Counted from the first letter of the stretch, positions 40,345-52,156 are shown. The stretch is DNA of 64,000 nucleotides from Phytophthora colocasiae (GCA_018806915.1 JAGKQI010000090.1:1736001-1800000), one strand, 5' to 3'. Numbers and translations are program-made. The notes: generated from the letters alone by a model not told the origin.

Positions 40345-40830
40345 CTACTGGAAAAGACGGCGGTTGATGAGTTTGCGTGAACTTGAACGTGTCATCGGCG
40401 TCTCGAAGTTTGTACTTGACGCTGTTGTTGCCTTCCGCTGGCGTTTCAGTCTACGAGAGGTTCGAGGAGCAGTCGTAACATGACACACTTTACGTTCACT
40501 TTTCACCGCTGACTGTGCTTCCTTCAGTAGTTCACAGAAGGAGATCGCAGATTCTTCGTCTTTGTCGCTCGTGACGGAGTCCTGGAGATCTGAAATGACA
40601 TTCAACACGAACGGAGTGAGCTGCAGTGGAGACTGGCGATGGTTGTTGGGCGATTCTTGAGCCAGGAGGACGTCCATGTTGTCGAAAAAGTGCTGGCAGT
40701 CGACGTCCAGCTCAAACTCCAGCAAGTCGCCGTCGTAGGTGCTCAGGAAGTTGGAGATCCACGTGAAGTCGTCTGCAGAGACCATAAAGTTTGACTCGCA
40801 ATGCCAGCTCATGATGACAGCTCTGTACAC
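40345..40830 (-). CDS. Hypothetical nuclear-type protein, 161 residues
   Basis: The protein has a Trp/Phe/Asp-rich first half (FTWISNFLSTYDGDLLEFEL) and a basic Ser/Thr-rich C-terminus (RRLKRQRKATTASS, RSSSRKLINRRLF) that could be a nuclear localisation region. An acidic stretch TSDKDEESA lies between. No family recognised. Single exon, intact. Its 5' side faces the TPR-like gene tail. Confidence 0.5.
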   Translation of the reverse strand: MYRAVIMSWHCESNFMVSADDFTWISNFLSTYDGDLLEFELDVDCQHFFDNMDVLLAQESPNNHRQSPLQLTPFVLNVISDLQDSVTSDKDEESAISFCELLKEAQSAVKSERKVCHVTTAPRTSRRLKRQRKATTASSTNFETPMTRSSSRKLINRRLFQ

Positions 40831-40979
40831 GAGGAAGCGTGTTCTACACTATTTTCCTTTGGTTAATAGTGCTTTAGAGAGAAAGTTCACTTCCAGAATC
40901 TGGAAAAATAAACATCCAAGCACGATTTTTGAACGGCGTGAGTCTCTATTGGGTGTCTGCGTCAACTCTGGCAGTACCT

Positions 40980-42712
40980 TTACTCCTCGTCTTCGTCGCT
41001 TTTGTCCGCGTTGACGCTGTCAATGTCCTCTATCTGCGTCGGTGGTTGGGCTAGACGCTTGAACCACGCCTTCTTGTGCATTGTGGCGAACTCTTGTACG
41101 TCGAACTCGTCTTCCAGAGACCCGTAGCTATCGGCTGTCTCGAGCCAAGTTCGGCATTGCTGTAGGATGCAACAGTTAGCATATCCATTTGATACAACAG
41201 CCTTTAACAAGGAGCACCTTACCTCTTCGTTTTCGAACGCGGGAGAAGCATACAAGCAGGCCAAATAGTAGCCGCCAAGCTTGTCGTGGAAGTGGTGAGC
41301 AGACCGCAGCACCTCTACAGCGTGTGTGAAGCGAGCACCTCCATTTGTCTTCTTCCGCTTTTGTTTCTGCTTCTTCGGGTGTCGACCCGCTTCATCTTCT
41401 GTCTCTGGGAACGCTCGCACAAACGCTGCAAGTCCTTTGCCGAGAGTATTGAGCAAATGGGGCACACGCTCATCGATCTCCTCCTCTTCAGGTTCTTCCT
41501 GGTCGTGAGTATCCTTCCGCTTGCAGATTTCGTGGCACTCTTCCAGATTGAAGCCGACATCAGTCAGCAAGCTTCTGTATTGAGCCTCCAGATCGTCGAA
41601 CAGCTCCGTCCACTCTTCGAGAGTTGGTGTTCCGCGCAGAGAAGCCCTCGACAAGCACCTTGCAGCCAGATAATTGGTCATCTCCATCAGAGGCTCAGCA
41701 CTGTCAGAGCTAAGAGCTGTTTCCAAGGAAAACACAAGTTAGACCAGAGCATTAACAAATAGCACTCTCTGTAACTCGAAAACTTACAGATCGCCTGCTG
41801 GTACAGTGAAAGTGTGCGGCGGAAGTCCTCCACACTGCTCTGGTCTTCCATCGGGCCTTGAAGCACAGCTTCCAGCAACTTCGCCTCAGCAAAGTCTCCT
41901 GCCGTCACCTTGTCGTCGTCTTCGTCCTCTTCTAATTCTTCAATGGACTTCTGAGCACCTCCCTCTTCCTGCTTGGCTGTCTCCTGCTTGTAGATCTCCT
42001 CCAGCTTTTCACACACCTGTAACGCCCTATTGTAGTAGTGTTTCTTAGCCTGTTCACCTCCGTCCTCCTCCAAGAACGTGACTAAATCCCCTCCTTCCTT
42101 CAGAGCTTTTGCAAATTGGAATCTGGTTTCAAAACTGGTTCCTCCATCCACTTCCACTGCTTTCTGGAATTTACAAAGAGCCTCGTCCAAAACCTCTCGA
42201 CTCTGAGTCTCTGTAGCCACAATAAGCAGCGAAGAGCCCCATAAAGAGAAGCCCACAGGTCCCAGAGCAGCATCTGCTGCGTCTTCGTCCTCTTTATCCT
42301 GACTCAACTTCAACATCTGCTGGAATTTGTCCGCTGCAGCGTCCGCCAGCGTCGGATCTTCATTGAGAGAGGCCAAACGAGCCAATGCCGTTCCCCAGAG
42401 GAAAAAGGCGTCCAGCTGCTTCGTAATTGGCAGATTTCCATGAGTTTCCAGCAGCTTCTTGACGCGTTTACCGATCTGCCAAGTTTCTGATCCATAAAAA
42501 TTAATTTTTTGTTGAAAATAAAACATGAGTAAAAATTACGCACGTTTTTGAGATGTTTCTTCTTCTTGTAGCAGGTCGTTGATGCTAGAGAGTTCAGTGT
42601 CTACTGCATCTTCATCGTAAGCTTCAGTATCGTCTTGGACATGTGCTGCTTGCTTCTTGGTGGCCGTGGGGCTCGCGTCGTCACTAGTCGATCGTTGTCG
42701 CTTTACCGCCAT
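40980..42712 (-). CDS. TPR-like repeat protein, possibly Nro1/Ett1-related
   Basis: Four exons join in phase (42712-42544, 42486-41788, 41716-41223, 41159-40980) to 513 residues. An acidic Ser-rich N-terminus with a basic motif (AVKRQRS) precedes helical repeats of the type FFLWGTALARLASL and FSLWGSSLLIVATE, each followed by a FQ..L/V helix, as in tetratricopeptide arrays. An acidic segment (EELEEDEDDD), a Lys-rich run (KKQKQKRKK) and an acidic end (NADKSDEDEE) suggest a nuclear or ribosome-associated adaptor. The layout recalls the fungal Nro1/Ett1 family, but I cannot confirm it. All introns are 57-71 nt with GT-AG ends. Intergenic space to the CRN at 43042 is about 330 bp. Confidence 0.75.
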
Positions 42713-43041
42713 CGCTTTACAATTAATGGTTAAAATTCAATTATTGGGCAAATGAATGAATCGTTTTAAATTGTTTAAAACACTTAAAAGTATTCGGTTT
42801 GAAACATTTTCTACAGTAATACAAAGGACAAGGCTTACACGACATTCAAAACTGGTGAACATTTGCAGCAAAGACTGTCATTTTTCCTCGAGTTCTTTAA
42901 AAAAACTGTATAGCTGGATTGACGTAAATACAATTTGCCATCAGTCAAAACTCCTGTCAATCGGATCAGTAGTCATAAATCAAAAGTGTATCGCCTTTTA
43001 AAAAGGTCGACATTCCTACATTTACCAGCTCCGAGACAACG

Positions 43042-45500
43042 ATGATGCATTTAGGCTGTGTTTTGCTGGGGGAGGAAGGCAAATTCTCTGTTGCCATAGA
43101 CCCCATTTCGACGGTATCAGACTTGAGACAGAAAATCTACAATGAACGGCTTTGCCGCTATGCGATCGACCGTAACTCTCATATCCAGCTTTATCTGGCA
43201 AAGACCCCTAACGGTGAATGGATGACACCAGAAGATGCTGCTGTTGCCCGGTTAAACAACTTGGAGTCGTTGGAGGACTACGGCACTAGCGTACGATACA
43301 AGAACAAGACGTTTGGTCACTATCAACTGTCGATTGAAGACGTGAGTGAAGATTTTGAGGTAGGGAAGGTTCATATTTTGGTGAAAATCCCCAAGGTGCG
43401 CGTATTTTGCGTTGGAAAATACATCTGCCCTTCAACCAGTATGATACTTCACTGGAAACGTACGACAGAGTGGGGGAAATAATTCAGCGCGACTGTGGCG
43501 ACTACAGTCAACAAATCCTGACAAAAATTGAAGAAATGTACCAGCTCAATACGCAACCATACCCGTTAATCTGTGTGCAAGGTTCATCAGGAGTGGGTAA
43601 GACCCAACTCGCGTTTGCTTTAAAAGGATGTCGGCCGTGGTTTTACTCGCCTATATGTGAGGTTGATGGAAGCTCTCAACGGGTTTATCTACAGTTTGTG
43701 CATCTATCAGCTCGGTTCCGCGAAGCCAGGGCGATGGACTTATACCACGAAAAAACTGAAAGCGCCATTTTCGACCCGAATTCTTCATTTTACCAGAAAG
43801 AGGAACTGTGGACGTACGGCTGGATATGTGCCTTATTGAAGTATTGCAGCCTGGAAGAGAACCAGCAATCACGTATGATCCGGTTCGAAAAGACATTGGA
43901 ATTCCCTGTGAGCAAGTGCAATCGTAAAACTGTCGATGCTGTACGGGATGAAATGGTGGCGGAAAACAAACTGCTGCCATTCTTCATTTTGGACGAGATG
44001 GAAATTACAGAAGGTAAAAGGAACAAGGCAGCTTTCCAAGTGAATGTCTTCCGTACGTGTCGGTTAGTGCTGATAGCAATGGGAAAAGATCCTGAACTCA
44101 GTACGTTGATGGATCTGTCGAACAAGAAGCAAAAGTGGATGACCCTTGTTCCACGTTTCCCACTTTACCGGCTCAATCCTTTCGAGATATCGACGGAACA
44201 AGCAGCTTGGGATCAAATGGAGCAGCAATATCCTATCGTGAAACGTATCGCGGAAGGTTCTCGAGGGAGTTTCGCTACTGCTTTTGTGCAAAGTGTTGTC
44301 CGATATGCGCGTTATCACACGGGTTGGAACTTACCCGATCTGCTGGACTATGCATTAGAAGAAGTTGGCACCAAAGTGCGCGACGAAAAGAAATTTATGG
44401 ATACTCAAACGGGTCGAAATGCACATCTGAAGGCGATTTCGTACGCCTTAAAGTCCCCGGAAACATCCGAATCGACCATGACACAAATGATGGAAGTCGA
44501 GGCCGAGGCGATGCGTGTGCATTTCGCACAATTTGCCGATGATAAATTGACTGACGTAACAAGTTGCGACGGTATCTCAAGCGTCCACGGTCAAGTGTGG
44601 GTGCCGCGCTGTAGTTTCCCGATTATGGACGAGGATCTGCTGTTGTACCTGGCGATTTTGGGCGGGAAACCGTTTTCGGGCTACACTAAAAGTTCCTACA
44701 TGCATTATGTGTCTGCCTCTGACTGCATTTCGACGTGGCAAATGTTCATGATGTACCAGGGAGGAAAAGGTTTTGCTACTGACGAAGTTGTAGATCCTGA
44801 AAATATCTTTAATTCGTACGAGAATGCAGTGGCGCATATGATTTTCTGTGCGTCTCGAAGGAACGGAGTGCAAGGGATTTCATTGAACGACTTTTTCAGT
44901 GGATTGCTGGGTGAATTCCAGCGTTATTTCGGGACAATGACAATGACAGAAGCTGGCACGGAGAGCAAAGTTACAGTCAACGATTTGTTGGAAGGATACA
45001 CTGCGTTGGAGATCTCCGACACGAAGATCCCGTTTTTATCCCCACCTAATGCGAAATGGCCAGAATTTATCCTTGCAGCAAACGAGAATGGATGCAACTT
45101 CGGCCACCTAACGCGCACCTCGGACAAGGTTCAAGTTCAAGACTCGAAAGGCGAGGTGCTTCTCACTTGTGACTGCAAACACGGGACTGAAACAGTGGAC
45201 AGTATCATGATGAGAGAAATCATCGGTGGGTTGAACGCTGTGTGGGAGGAGAAATGGTGCGACTTTCGAGGACGTGAGAGATGGGCGATCGCTCTGGTTT
45301 TCTGTTCGGAGCTGGAGGACTTCACGTGGGAACATGCAGGTGTTGGTTGCATCAAGATTAATTGCCATAACTGCATACTTGACTGGATTTCCCAACCAAA
45401 ACGGGGTAAACTGGTGATCGTAATGGAAACAGGGTCGTTACCCATGACAATTGTTGAAGCGATGGACGAGGATGTGTTGTATAGTTCTGATGAGGGATAA
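43042..45500 (+). CDS. Crinkler (CRN) effector with P-loop NTPase and REase-like parts; one frameshift
   Basis: The N-terminal frame (43042-43482) is the ubiquitin-like CRN header with the variant IQLYLAK in place of LFLAK. A second frame (43407-45500), offset by -1, holds a P-loop NTPase (GSSGVGKTQLAF, ILDEME as Walker B-like) and a C-terminal region with SDKVQVQD and LLTCDCKHG, which fits the D...DxK pattern of restriction-endonuclease-like nucleases. The frames join around 43390-43410 with one base missing. CRN proteins act in host cells, often the nucleus. The long second frame is intact over 690 codons, so the copy is recent. Confidence 0.8.
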
Positions 45501-45767
45501 TTAAAAATATGAAATCCATCGTCAGCAAGCAAATCTTTAGTTGGGTTTTGCCAGCAATTTATTGTCTAAGATCCGAATTCAGACGTTCAGTGATGTATTG
45601 GCTTGGACACAACAGCGACAGCAACTAGTTTCATTAGGACATCCAGGCAGTTTTTTTTTCATCGTCTGCGCAAATTCGTTTTCTTCGTAATTTCTGTGTA
45701 CGATTTGAGTTACTAAACTTCTTGAAGTATTGCACGTAGGTATAAGAGTTTTACAGAGCAAAATTAG

Positions 45768-46540
45768 TATGGCGACAGTCTTTGGTGCAATTGTTGGAAG
45801 CAAGTTAAAATCGACGAGATGCGTCTGTAGCTGAATTGAAAAATGTGATCAAGAAGGAAAACCCCAACACATTCCAGTTCGACGCCATGCGCTTATTCAA
45901 ACCGAGCTGAATGATGACGAGGTGGACTTGCAGCTCTACTTGACGAAGAAAGGAGAGGCTGACGGAGGCTCACGTAAAGGAAGGAGAAGGGCGAAAATGA
46001 AGACGATGAAGAAGAAGCCGAAGGGAAGGGCTTAGTGGATGTGCTAGTGGTTAACCCACAACAGCAAAGCTCCCCCGACTACAACATGAATTTATCGGAG
46101 CTGCTCCTTCTCAATTCCAGACGCTTCGACCAGCTCTTGTTGATTCTGTCCCCAACCTTCTCTTTCCTACCACTGGAGAGTACCGATCGTTGCTATTTTT
46201 CCGAGCACTCCGTTGTCTGGTAAGAGTACGCTCTGTGATTTGCTCTGCGACCGTCTCGTGAAGACGAAGCCGGGAAGCCGTCGTCGTTCAAATTCTCGGA
46301 CTATATAAAATCGGTCTACACTTGTGAGCTCGACAAGTTTTGGGATGCCCTTTGTGAACATATTCTCTTGATCGATGATGCTCAACTCACGTACGATGAT
46401 GATCCGAAGAGGTCTCTGATACCCCATCGCTCTTCACTGTCGGATACCTCTCGGAATTTGCTGCCATCGACACTTGGAACGGCCGCGTCCTTCCTGTTCT
46501 CTTCCGTAGGATGCAGTAGCGCTGGTGATTAAGAGCACTG
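45768..46540 (+). pseudogene. Degenerate CRN gene with STAND-type NTPase relics
   Basis: Short pieces in changing frames can be read in order: SVAELKNVIKKENPNTFQFD, LQLYLTKK (an LFLAK variant, about 45935), LLFF followed by a Walker A-like STPLSGKSTL (about 46205), and FWDALCEHILLIDDAQLTYD (about 46340-46400), where ILLIDDAQ is a Walker B. At least four frame changes or stops intervene. It resembles the header and NTPase part of a CRN gene, unrelated in detail to the neighbouring copy. The ORFs on the opposite strand are shadows. Confidence 0.6.
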
Positions 46541-46964
46541 CTCTAAGAAAGAGAAGAATGAAAGTCTGACGCATATGGGAAAAGAGGGAGGGGGCTTGGG
46601 ATTTCGGAAGCAACTTGTAAAATGAACTTCTAGGCAGTGTTGCTGTGTTCATTTGACGTCGAACCGATCTCGAAATGGTATCATCAGACGGGCAAGAACA
46701 GGCAACGCAGTCGGTGAGGTGACATTTTCTGCAAGGAAAGGTTAACATTGTCGATACAATGTTGACATGGACAGAAGTTGGTCCATTGAAGCACCGCCGA
46801 ATTGTTCGTATCGACAAGAAAGAAGGTACTCTAAACCAGCAACACCTCGCTGATATTGCTGCTGAAGCTGCAGCGATGGTCCTGCTCCAGATTGTGTGAT
46901 CGTAGTGTATCTCCAAAAATGACTGGTTCTCCAAAATGAAAGTTCGAGCAGCTAATTTTACGAC

Positions 46965-48732
46965 ATGTCCGGCACCAGCGTTCATCCGTTGATGACCTCA
47001 AAATGCCGCTTTCTCGTTAAGTTGTGGAAGGCCACTCAAGTGAAGCTGCACGGGAGCTATTCCGCCAATCGTGTGCAAGACTTAGCCAAATACACCCGCG
47101 AGACGAGTTGGCTTCGAGCAGTTGTCGTCTCCATTGGAATACCAGTACCTTGTCTTCTCGTGACGCTTCTGATCGATATTTTACCTCTTGCTGATCCGTC
47201 CAAAGGCGTCGAAGCCAATAAATTACTCTTCGTACGTGAATATTACGCTTTCGTAGTGATGACGTCGCTTGCACTTCACCAGTTTCGGAAAGGAGTGTCT
47301 CTCCTTCCCTATTCGACGTGGAAATTAGTCCGAGATACTCTGCTCATATCTGCTCTAACTGTTTCTAGTCTATATGGACTGACGCTGGTTATTGGTTTCC
47401 CATTGCCTTTCACGAATGTGGTTGCGACGCCAACGTGGGCTTCTTCTGTAGCTTCAGCGATCGCAATTCAATGGGCTCCTAAACTTCAGACAACGCCGAA
47501 AGCTGGTAAAATGCTTTTTGGGACGATCAAATTGTGGCTATGTGAATTTATGCTGGTTTTCATCTATCCACCGTATTTTTACGTTTTTTCAACAATCTCC
47601 ACCATCAAAGCGAAGATGGCGTTTGCTCTACTTCTCCCAGCACTGAAACTACTGATGCGTAATTTATTCTCCCGTTCGGTTGGTCATTTAGGTGATGAAA
47701 CTCCAGGGCTGGTAGTTTTCCACGCTGACGTCTTCGGCTCGTTGTTCGTGGCTTATTGTATGCAGAATTCGCCTTTACTCTGGATGACGTTGACTATTAT
47801 GGCTGTGGACATCCTCGTTATGGGAATATCTCTAAACGATCTTAAGAAAATCCACAAAGAACTGGTAGTTCTAGAACGGAGATTGGATATCTGGAACAGC
47901 CACCATAACGCGCTGGAATACATCGTAATTAAAGGAAGAAAACCAACAGCACTAGATCGAGCGAGTGTGTTGTTAGCTCATGAACAAGGTCCTTATCTCT
48001 CTCAGAACCGGTCTTTTGCGAGGATACTACCTGGAGAACGAACAGGACCAAATACACTGGACTTGATAGGGAAGAAAGTAAAAGGGTCTGTGGTTCTAGT
48101 GCAGAATACTACTTCGCGTAGTACCGGTAGTACAGCCCCCCTGTCGATGAGAGAAGTTGGTCCAACTCAAAGCCGACTAGCGCGTGTTTCACTCAAGCGA
48201 AGCTACACCGTAAAACTTCGACGTCTGCTCTACATGGTAGAGTTCGTTCTACTCCTCAACTATGTCGAAGTTATCATCCCCCTGGTTTTCTGTAAGTTTT
48301 ACTCTACCACATCTGATTACAGGTAGTTTCTCACTTGAATAATACTTGTTCTTCAGCAATCTACCTGGTAACGACGTACCACCTGCCCAACCGAGCGTAC
48401 TACCCTCTTTTCGACGGAATGGATCAGCATCAATTACTCCACACACTGAGCAACGTCCTTCTCTACTGTTTCCTTCAATTTCTCTCCTTATTAGTACTGA
48501 TCGGTTCACTAAAACGCATGTTGGGTCACTCACCAATTCAACATATCGCGTTTGTACTGGAGAAACAAGTGGATTGGGTACAGATGTGTCTGGTTTTCTG
48601 GTTGTTTTACACCGCGCAAGGATCTTTGAAGCATTTAGGTGAGTCAATACATTTGTTGTCGTAAAATTACTCAGAACTGACGTGTATTATCACGTAGGTT
48701 ATGACTACTCATTCCGATTTTCCTGGCTGTAA
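46965..48732 (+). CDS. Oomycete-type multi-pass membrane protein (copy 1, intact)
   Basis: Three exons (46965-48291, 48357-48638, 48698-48732) give 547 residues in phase. About ten hydrophobic segments are visible, including WLRAVVVSIGIPVPCLLVTL, LLISALTVSSLYGLTLVIG and FLSLLVLIG. A cytosolic-looking central region (EYIVIKGRKPTALD, LSQNRSFARILPGE) and conserved end (KHLG, YDYSFRFSWL) follow. I do not recognise a transporter family; related copies lie at 49515-50090 and 56120-57641. It sits between CRN relics and the AA17-type gene. Start chosen at the first Met before KCRFLVKLWKAT. Confidence 0.7.
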
Positions 48733-48812
48733 AAAGACAACTCAATTGTCTTACGATTGCAGAATCTGATAACCAGTAAAGTCGTCACTCCTACAACAAT
48801 GAAAACCACCTC

Positions 48813-48830
48813 ACCATTCTTCATTTTCAA
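48813..48830 (+). promoter_or_regulatory. Initiator plus flanking promoter element of the AA17-type gene
   Basis: CCATTCTTCATTTTCAA combines an initiator-like CCATTCTT with CATTTTCAA, as in the oomycete Inr-FPR core promoter. It lies 28-45 nt upstream of the ATG at 48858. Confidence 0.55.
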
Positions 48831-48857
48831 TCCAACCTTTGCAAGCTCAAATCTAGA

Positions 48858-49508
48858 ATGAGTGTAACTGAGATGGTCCGTCTTGTGACTATCGTTGCTG
48901 TATGCTCTTCCCCACTGGTGCACGCCCATGGGTTCCTGTCGTTTCCAGCTGCCGTCTACAGAGATCCGTACACTGCTACGTCGTTTGTGACGACGATCAC
49001 TGAGAGTATCAACCCCAGTGTTTTCGATGGGAGGAAGTGGAACGACAGTCCGGAGCTCAACGCCGCAACGTTCGCTTCTGCCTTCCATCACTCCAACTTC
49101 TCATCTCTGCGTGAGATTGTGGACCTTGTGGTACTTGATTGTGGGAATACTAAGGATAATATCCCTCCTGTTAACGTCACGGGGGCTTCGGAAGCTCGCT
49201 GGCAGAACAACGAGGAGCACAAGGGATTTGTGGAGTCTCACCACGGACCGTGCGAAGTCTGGATTGATGATCGTCTGGCACTGCATGATGATGACTGTCG
49301 CGCTGCTTTTACGACGTATCCTGCTCACTTGCCGGTGTCGTACAATGAGCTGTGTAAAGGAGAATGTCAGCTGACGTTCTACTGGTTGGCACTGCATGAG
49401 CCGGCGTGGCAAGTTTACAGTACGTTGTCTGGTTTTTCGTGTCGATTTTTGTGGATTAACTTTGTGTTTAATGCAGAGGCTTGCGTCCCTATCGTCAATG
49501 AGCCGTGA
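48858..49508 (+). CDS. AA17-type lytic polysaccharide monooxygenase, secreted
   Basis: Two exons (48858-49419, 49477-49508) with a 57-nt GT-AG intron give 197 residues. The signal peptide ends VHA and the mature protein begins HGFLSFPAAVYRDP, so the N-terminal His needed for the copper brace is present. Conserved cysteines (VVLDCGN, GPCEVW, DDDCRA, LCKGEC, KACVP) would form disulphides. Oomycete AA17 enzymes oxidatively cleave pectin-type polysaccharides during plant infection. The intron keeps the frame open if unspliced, but splicing restores the C-terminal YKACVPIVNEP. The start may also be MVRLV at 48873. Confidence 0.8.
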   Translation: MSVTEMVRLVTIVAVCSSPLVHAHGFLSFPAAVYRDPYTATSFVTTITESINPSVFDGRKWNDSPELNAATFASAFHHSNFSSLREIVDLVVLDCGNTKDNIPPVNVTGASEARWQNNEEHKGFVESHHGPCEVWIDDRLALHDDDCRAAFTTYPAHLPVSYNELCKGECQLTFYWLALHEPAWQVYSTLSGFSCRFLWINFVFNAEACVPIVNEP

Positions 49509-49514
49509 CAAGTA

Positions 49515-50090
49515 GTTGGGATTCTACGAGGCATGTGTCGAATTGGCGGCGTTGGATAACCACACGAACTTGAAAGTATAGTCGTAGCCTGCAAAAAAAA
49601 AAAAACTTGGGTTAGAATTAAGTTTTTAAACTGATTCCTACCAAATAACTTGCCAAAGTGTTGCAGAGATGTCTGTACATTGTAGAACAGATTTAAGATG
49701 AGGCTAAGCTGTACGTAGTCTCGTTGTTTCTCAAGCACAAAAGACAAGTGCTGGACTGGAGAGTGCCCGAACATTCGGGCCAGAATGATCAAGATAAGCA
49801 GTGAAATAAGCTGGAGCAGGCAGTAGAACAGCACGTTGCTTAATGTCTGGAGGAGCTATTCCTGCGTCATTCCGTCGTAGATACTATATTAATCGCGATT
49901 CGGGAGGTAATACGTGGCAACTAAGTAAATAGCTGAATTAAAAAGCAAAAATGTTAGAACGAAAACCTTACGAGCAATTTACGAAAACTTACAAAAAACA
50001 AGAGGGACGATGACCTCCACGTAATTAATCAGCAAAAGAAACTCCGCCATGTACAGCAATCGCTCAATCGTCCGTACACCGCTCTATGGA
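49515..50090 (-). pseudogene. Membrane protein family copy 2, 3' fragment
   Basis: On the minus strand the fragment reads MAEFLLLINYVEVIVPLVF, an intron-like gap, then YYLPNRD and IYDGMTQE separated by stops, LQTLSNVLFYCLLQLISLL, the HSPVQHLSFVLEKQRDYVQ helix and a last exon YDYTFKFVWL. These match the last third of the copy at 46965-48732 in order and intron positions. Two in-frame stops and the missing 5' two thirds show decay. It is cut near 50090 where the CRN relic begins. Confidence 0.75.
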
Positions 50091-50119
50091 CAGGTGCCAC
50101 CTCCTGTGTTTTCATTATA

Positions 50120-52156
50120 GGAAGGACTCGAATGTTCTTTCGGAGAGGTTTCCTCCACCCACCCGGGAACATTTTGAGGGACTATGTCAAGGGGTGAATA
50201 TTTTGGTGAAAATCCCAAAGACGATCGAATGCCCTGTAGAATGGGGGTCTAATCACACAACAGCTCTGCAAGATTACCAAAAAGTGGGGGACTGATCCAA
50301 CGCGACTGCGGAGAATACAGTCGACAAATCCTGAGGACAATTGACGAATTCTACCAGTTCAATACTCAGGTGCTCCCATTTATTTGCGTGCAAGGTTCGT
50401 CCGGAGTGGGGAAGTCTCAACTCGCCTTTGCTCTAAAAGGACATCGGCCGTGGTTCTACGCGCCTGTGTGTAGACTTGGTATGTGTTCCCAAGATATTTA
50501 CCAATGCTTCTGTGACTTCTCGAGCAATTTTCGGAGCGTCATGACAATGAGCTTACCTGATGCAACGTCTGAAAACGCCATATTTGATCCAAGTTCGGCA
50601 TTTTATGAAAACGAGAAACTATGGGCGTATGGCAGGAAATGTGCCTTGTTAAAGTCGTGCAGGCTGGACGAAAATCAGCAGCTATGTATGGTCCGCTTCG
50701 AAGCGATGATCAAGTTGGATGTAACGAAATGCGATCGGAAAACTGTCGATGCTGTACGTGATAAAATGTTGGAGTTAAAATGTTGGTGGAGAAAAAAGAT
50801 CCTGCCGTTCTTCAACTTGGACGAAATGGAGGTGAAACAAGGCGAGAACATGGCACCTTTCCGAGTGAATATCTTCCGTACGTGTCGTCTGGTGGTTGTT
50901 GCAATGGGGACGGATTCTAAGATCAGTACGTTGATGGATCAGTCGAATCAGGAGCGACTGTGGATGACACTTGTTCCTCGCTTTCCACTTTACCGTTTCA
51001 TCCCTTTCGAGGATGAGAAGAAACAAGCAGTACAATCGATCAGCGGTATCCGGTCGTGAGGGAAGGGTCTCGAGGCCGATTCGCCACTTTTTTCGTTGAA
51101 ATCGTCGTCAAAAACGCTCGGGAGAACCCCAAATGTAGTCTGACTGAGCTGTTGGGTGCAAAATTTCATGGCGAAAGCCGCTGGAAGAATTGCGCATCTG
51201 AAGGCGATTTCGTACTCTCAGTGGTCTCGAAGTTCCCGAAAGCAGTAAACGTAACCACTCGGAATGTTAAGGTGGAAACGGAGGCGATGCACGCACACTT
51301 TGCCAGTCTGAATTGACTGAAGGAACAACACGTGACGGTATCTCAAACGTTCAAGGTGTAGTGTGGACACCGCGTTGTTACATCCCGAGTATGGAGGAGG
51401 ATCTGTTGCTGTACCTCTCGGTTTTGGATGGGGAATCTGGTTTCAGCTTACTCTCGTGGTAATAATTCCTATGTGGCAAATATTCATGAAGTACCTGGAA
51501 GGAAACGATTTTGCTACTGATGAAGTTGCTGTGGCTGAAAATGACTTCAAGACGTACGAGAATGCAATCGCTCATATGATTTTCTGCGCCTCACGGACGA
51601 ACGGGGTACTCTGAACGACTTTTTCAGTGGATTATTGGGTGAATTCAAGGAAGATTTCGAGATGGTGGCAATGAAAGAAGTTGTCACGGAGAAACAAGTT
51701 ACAGTCGTCAATTTCTTGGATGGATACACTGCATTGAAGATCTCCGAGACGACGATCCCGTTTTTATCCGAATGCGAAATGGCCGGAATTTAACCTTGCA
51801 GCAAACGATACTGGATGCAACTTCGGCCACTTAAACCGCTCCTCGGACAATGTCATTTACGTTCAGAGATCTAGTGGCGACGTACTTCTCGTTTGTCACT
51901 GCAAACATGGGGCAGCACTTGTGAATAAAACTATGATGGGAGAAATTGTCAGCGGATTAAACGTTATGTGGAGAGAGAAGTGGGTGGTTTTCTGTGCCTA
52001 GTTGAAAGATTTTATGTGGGAACACCAGACGTTGGCTGTGTTAAGATGAACTACGAAAGCAGCATGTCCGATTGGGTTTTCCAGCCGAAGCGGGGCAAGT
52101 TGGTGATCGTAATGGAAACGGAATGGGTACTGAAGACTGAAGGAGTTGAAGTGTAG
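50120..52156 (+). pseudogene. CRN gene copy 3, multiply broken
   Basis: The order and content follow the CRN at 43042-45500: NILVKIPK, GSSGVGKSQLAFALKGHRPW, ILPFFNLDEMEV, WMTLVPRFPLYRF, YENAIAHMIFCASR and WVFQPKRGKLVIVMETE at the end. At least five frame changes or stops interrupt it (near 50290, 51058, 51316, 51614, 51790), and the LFLAK-type header is missing. It is an older duplicate of that gene. Confidence 0.8.
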
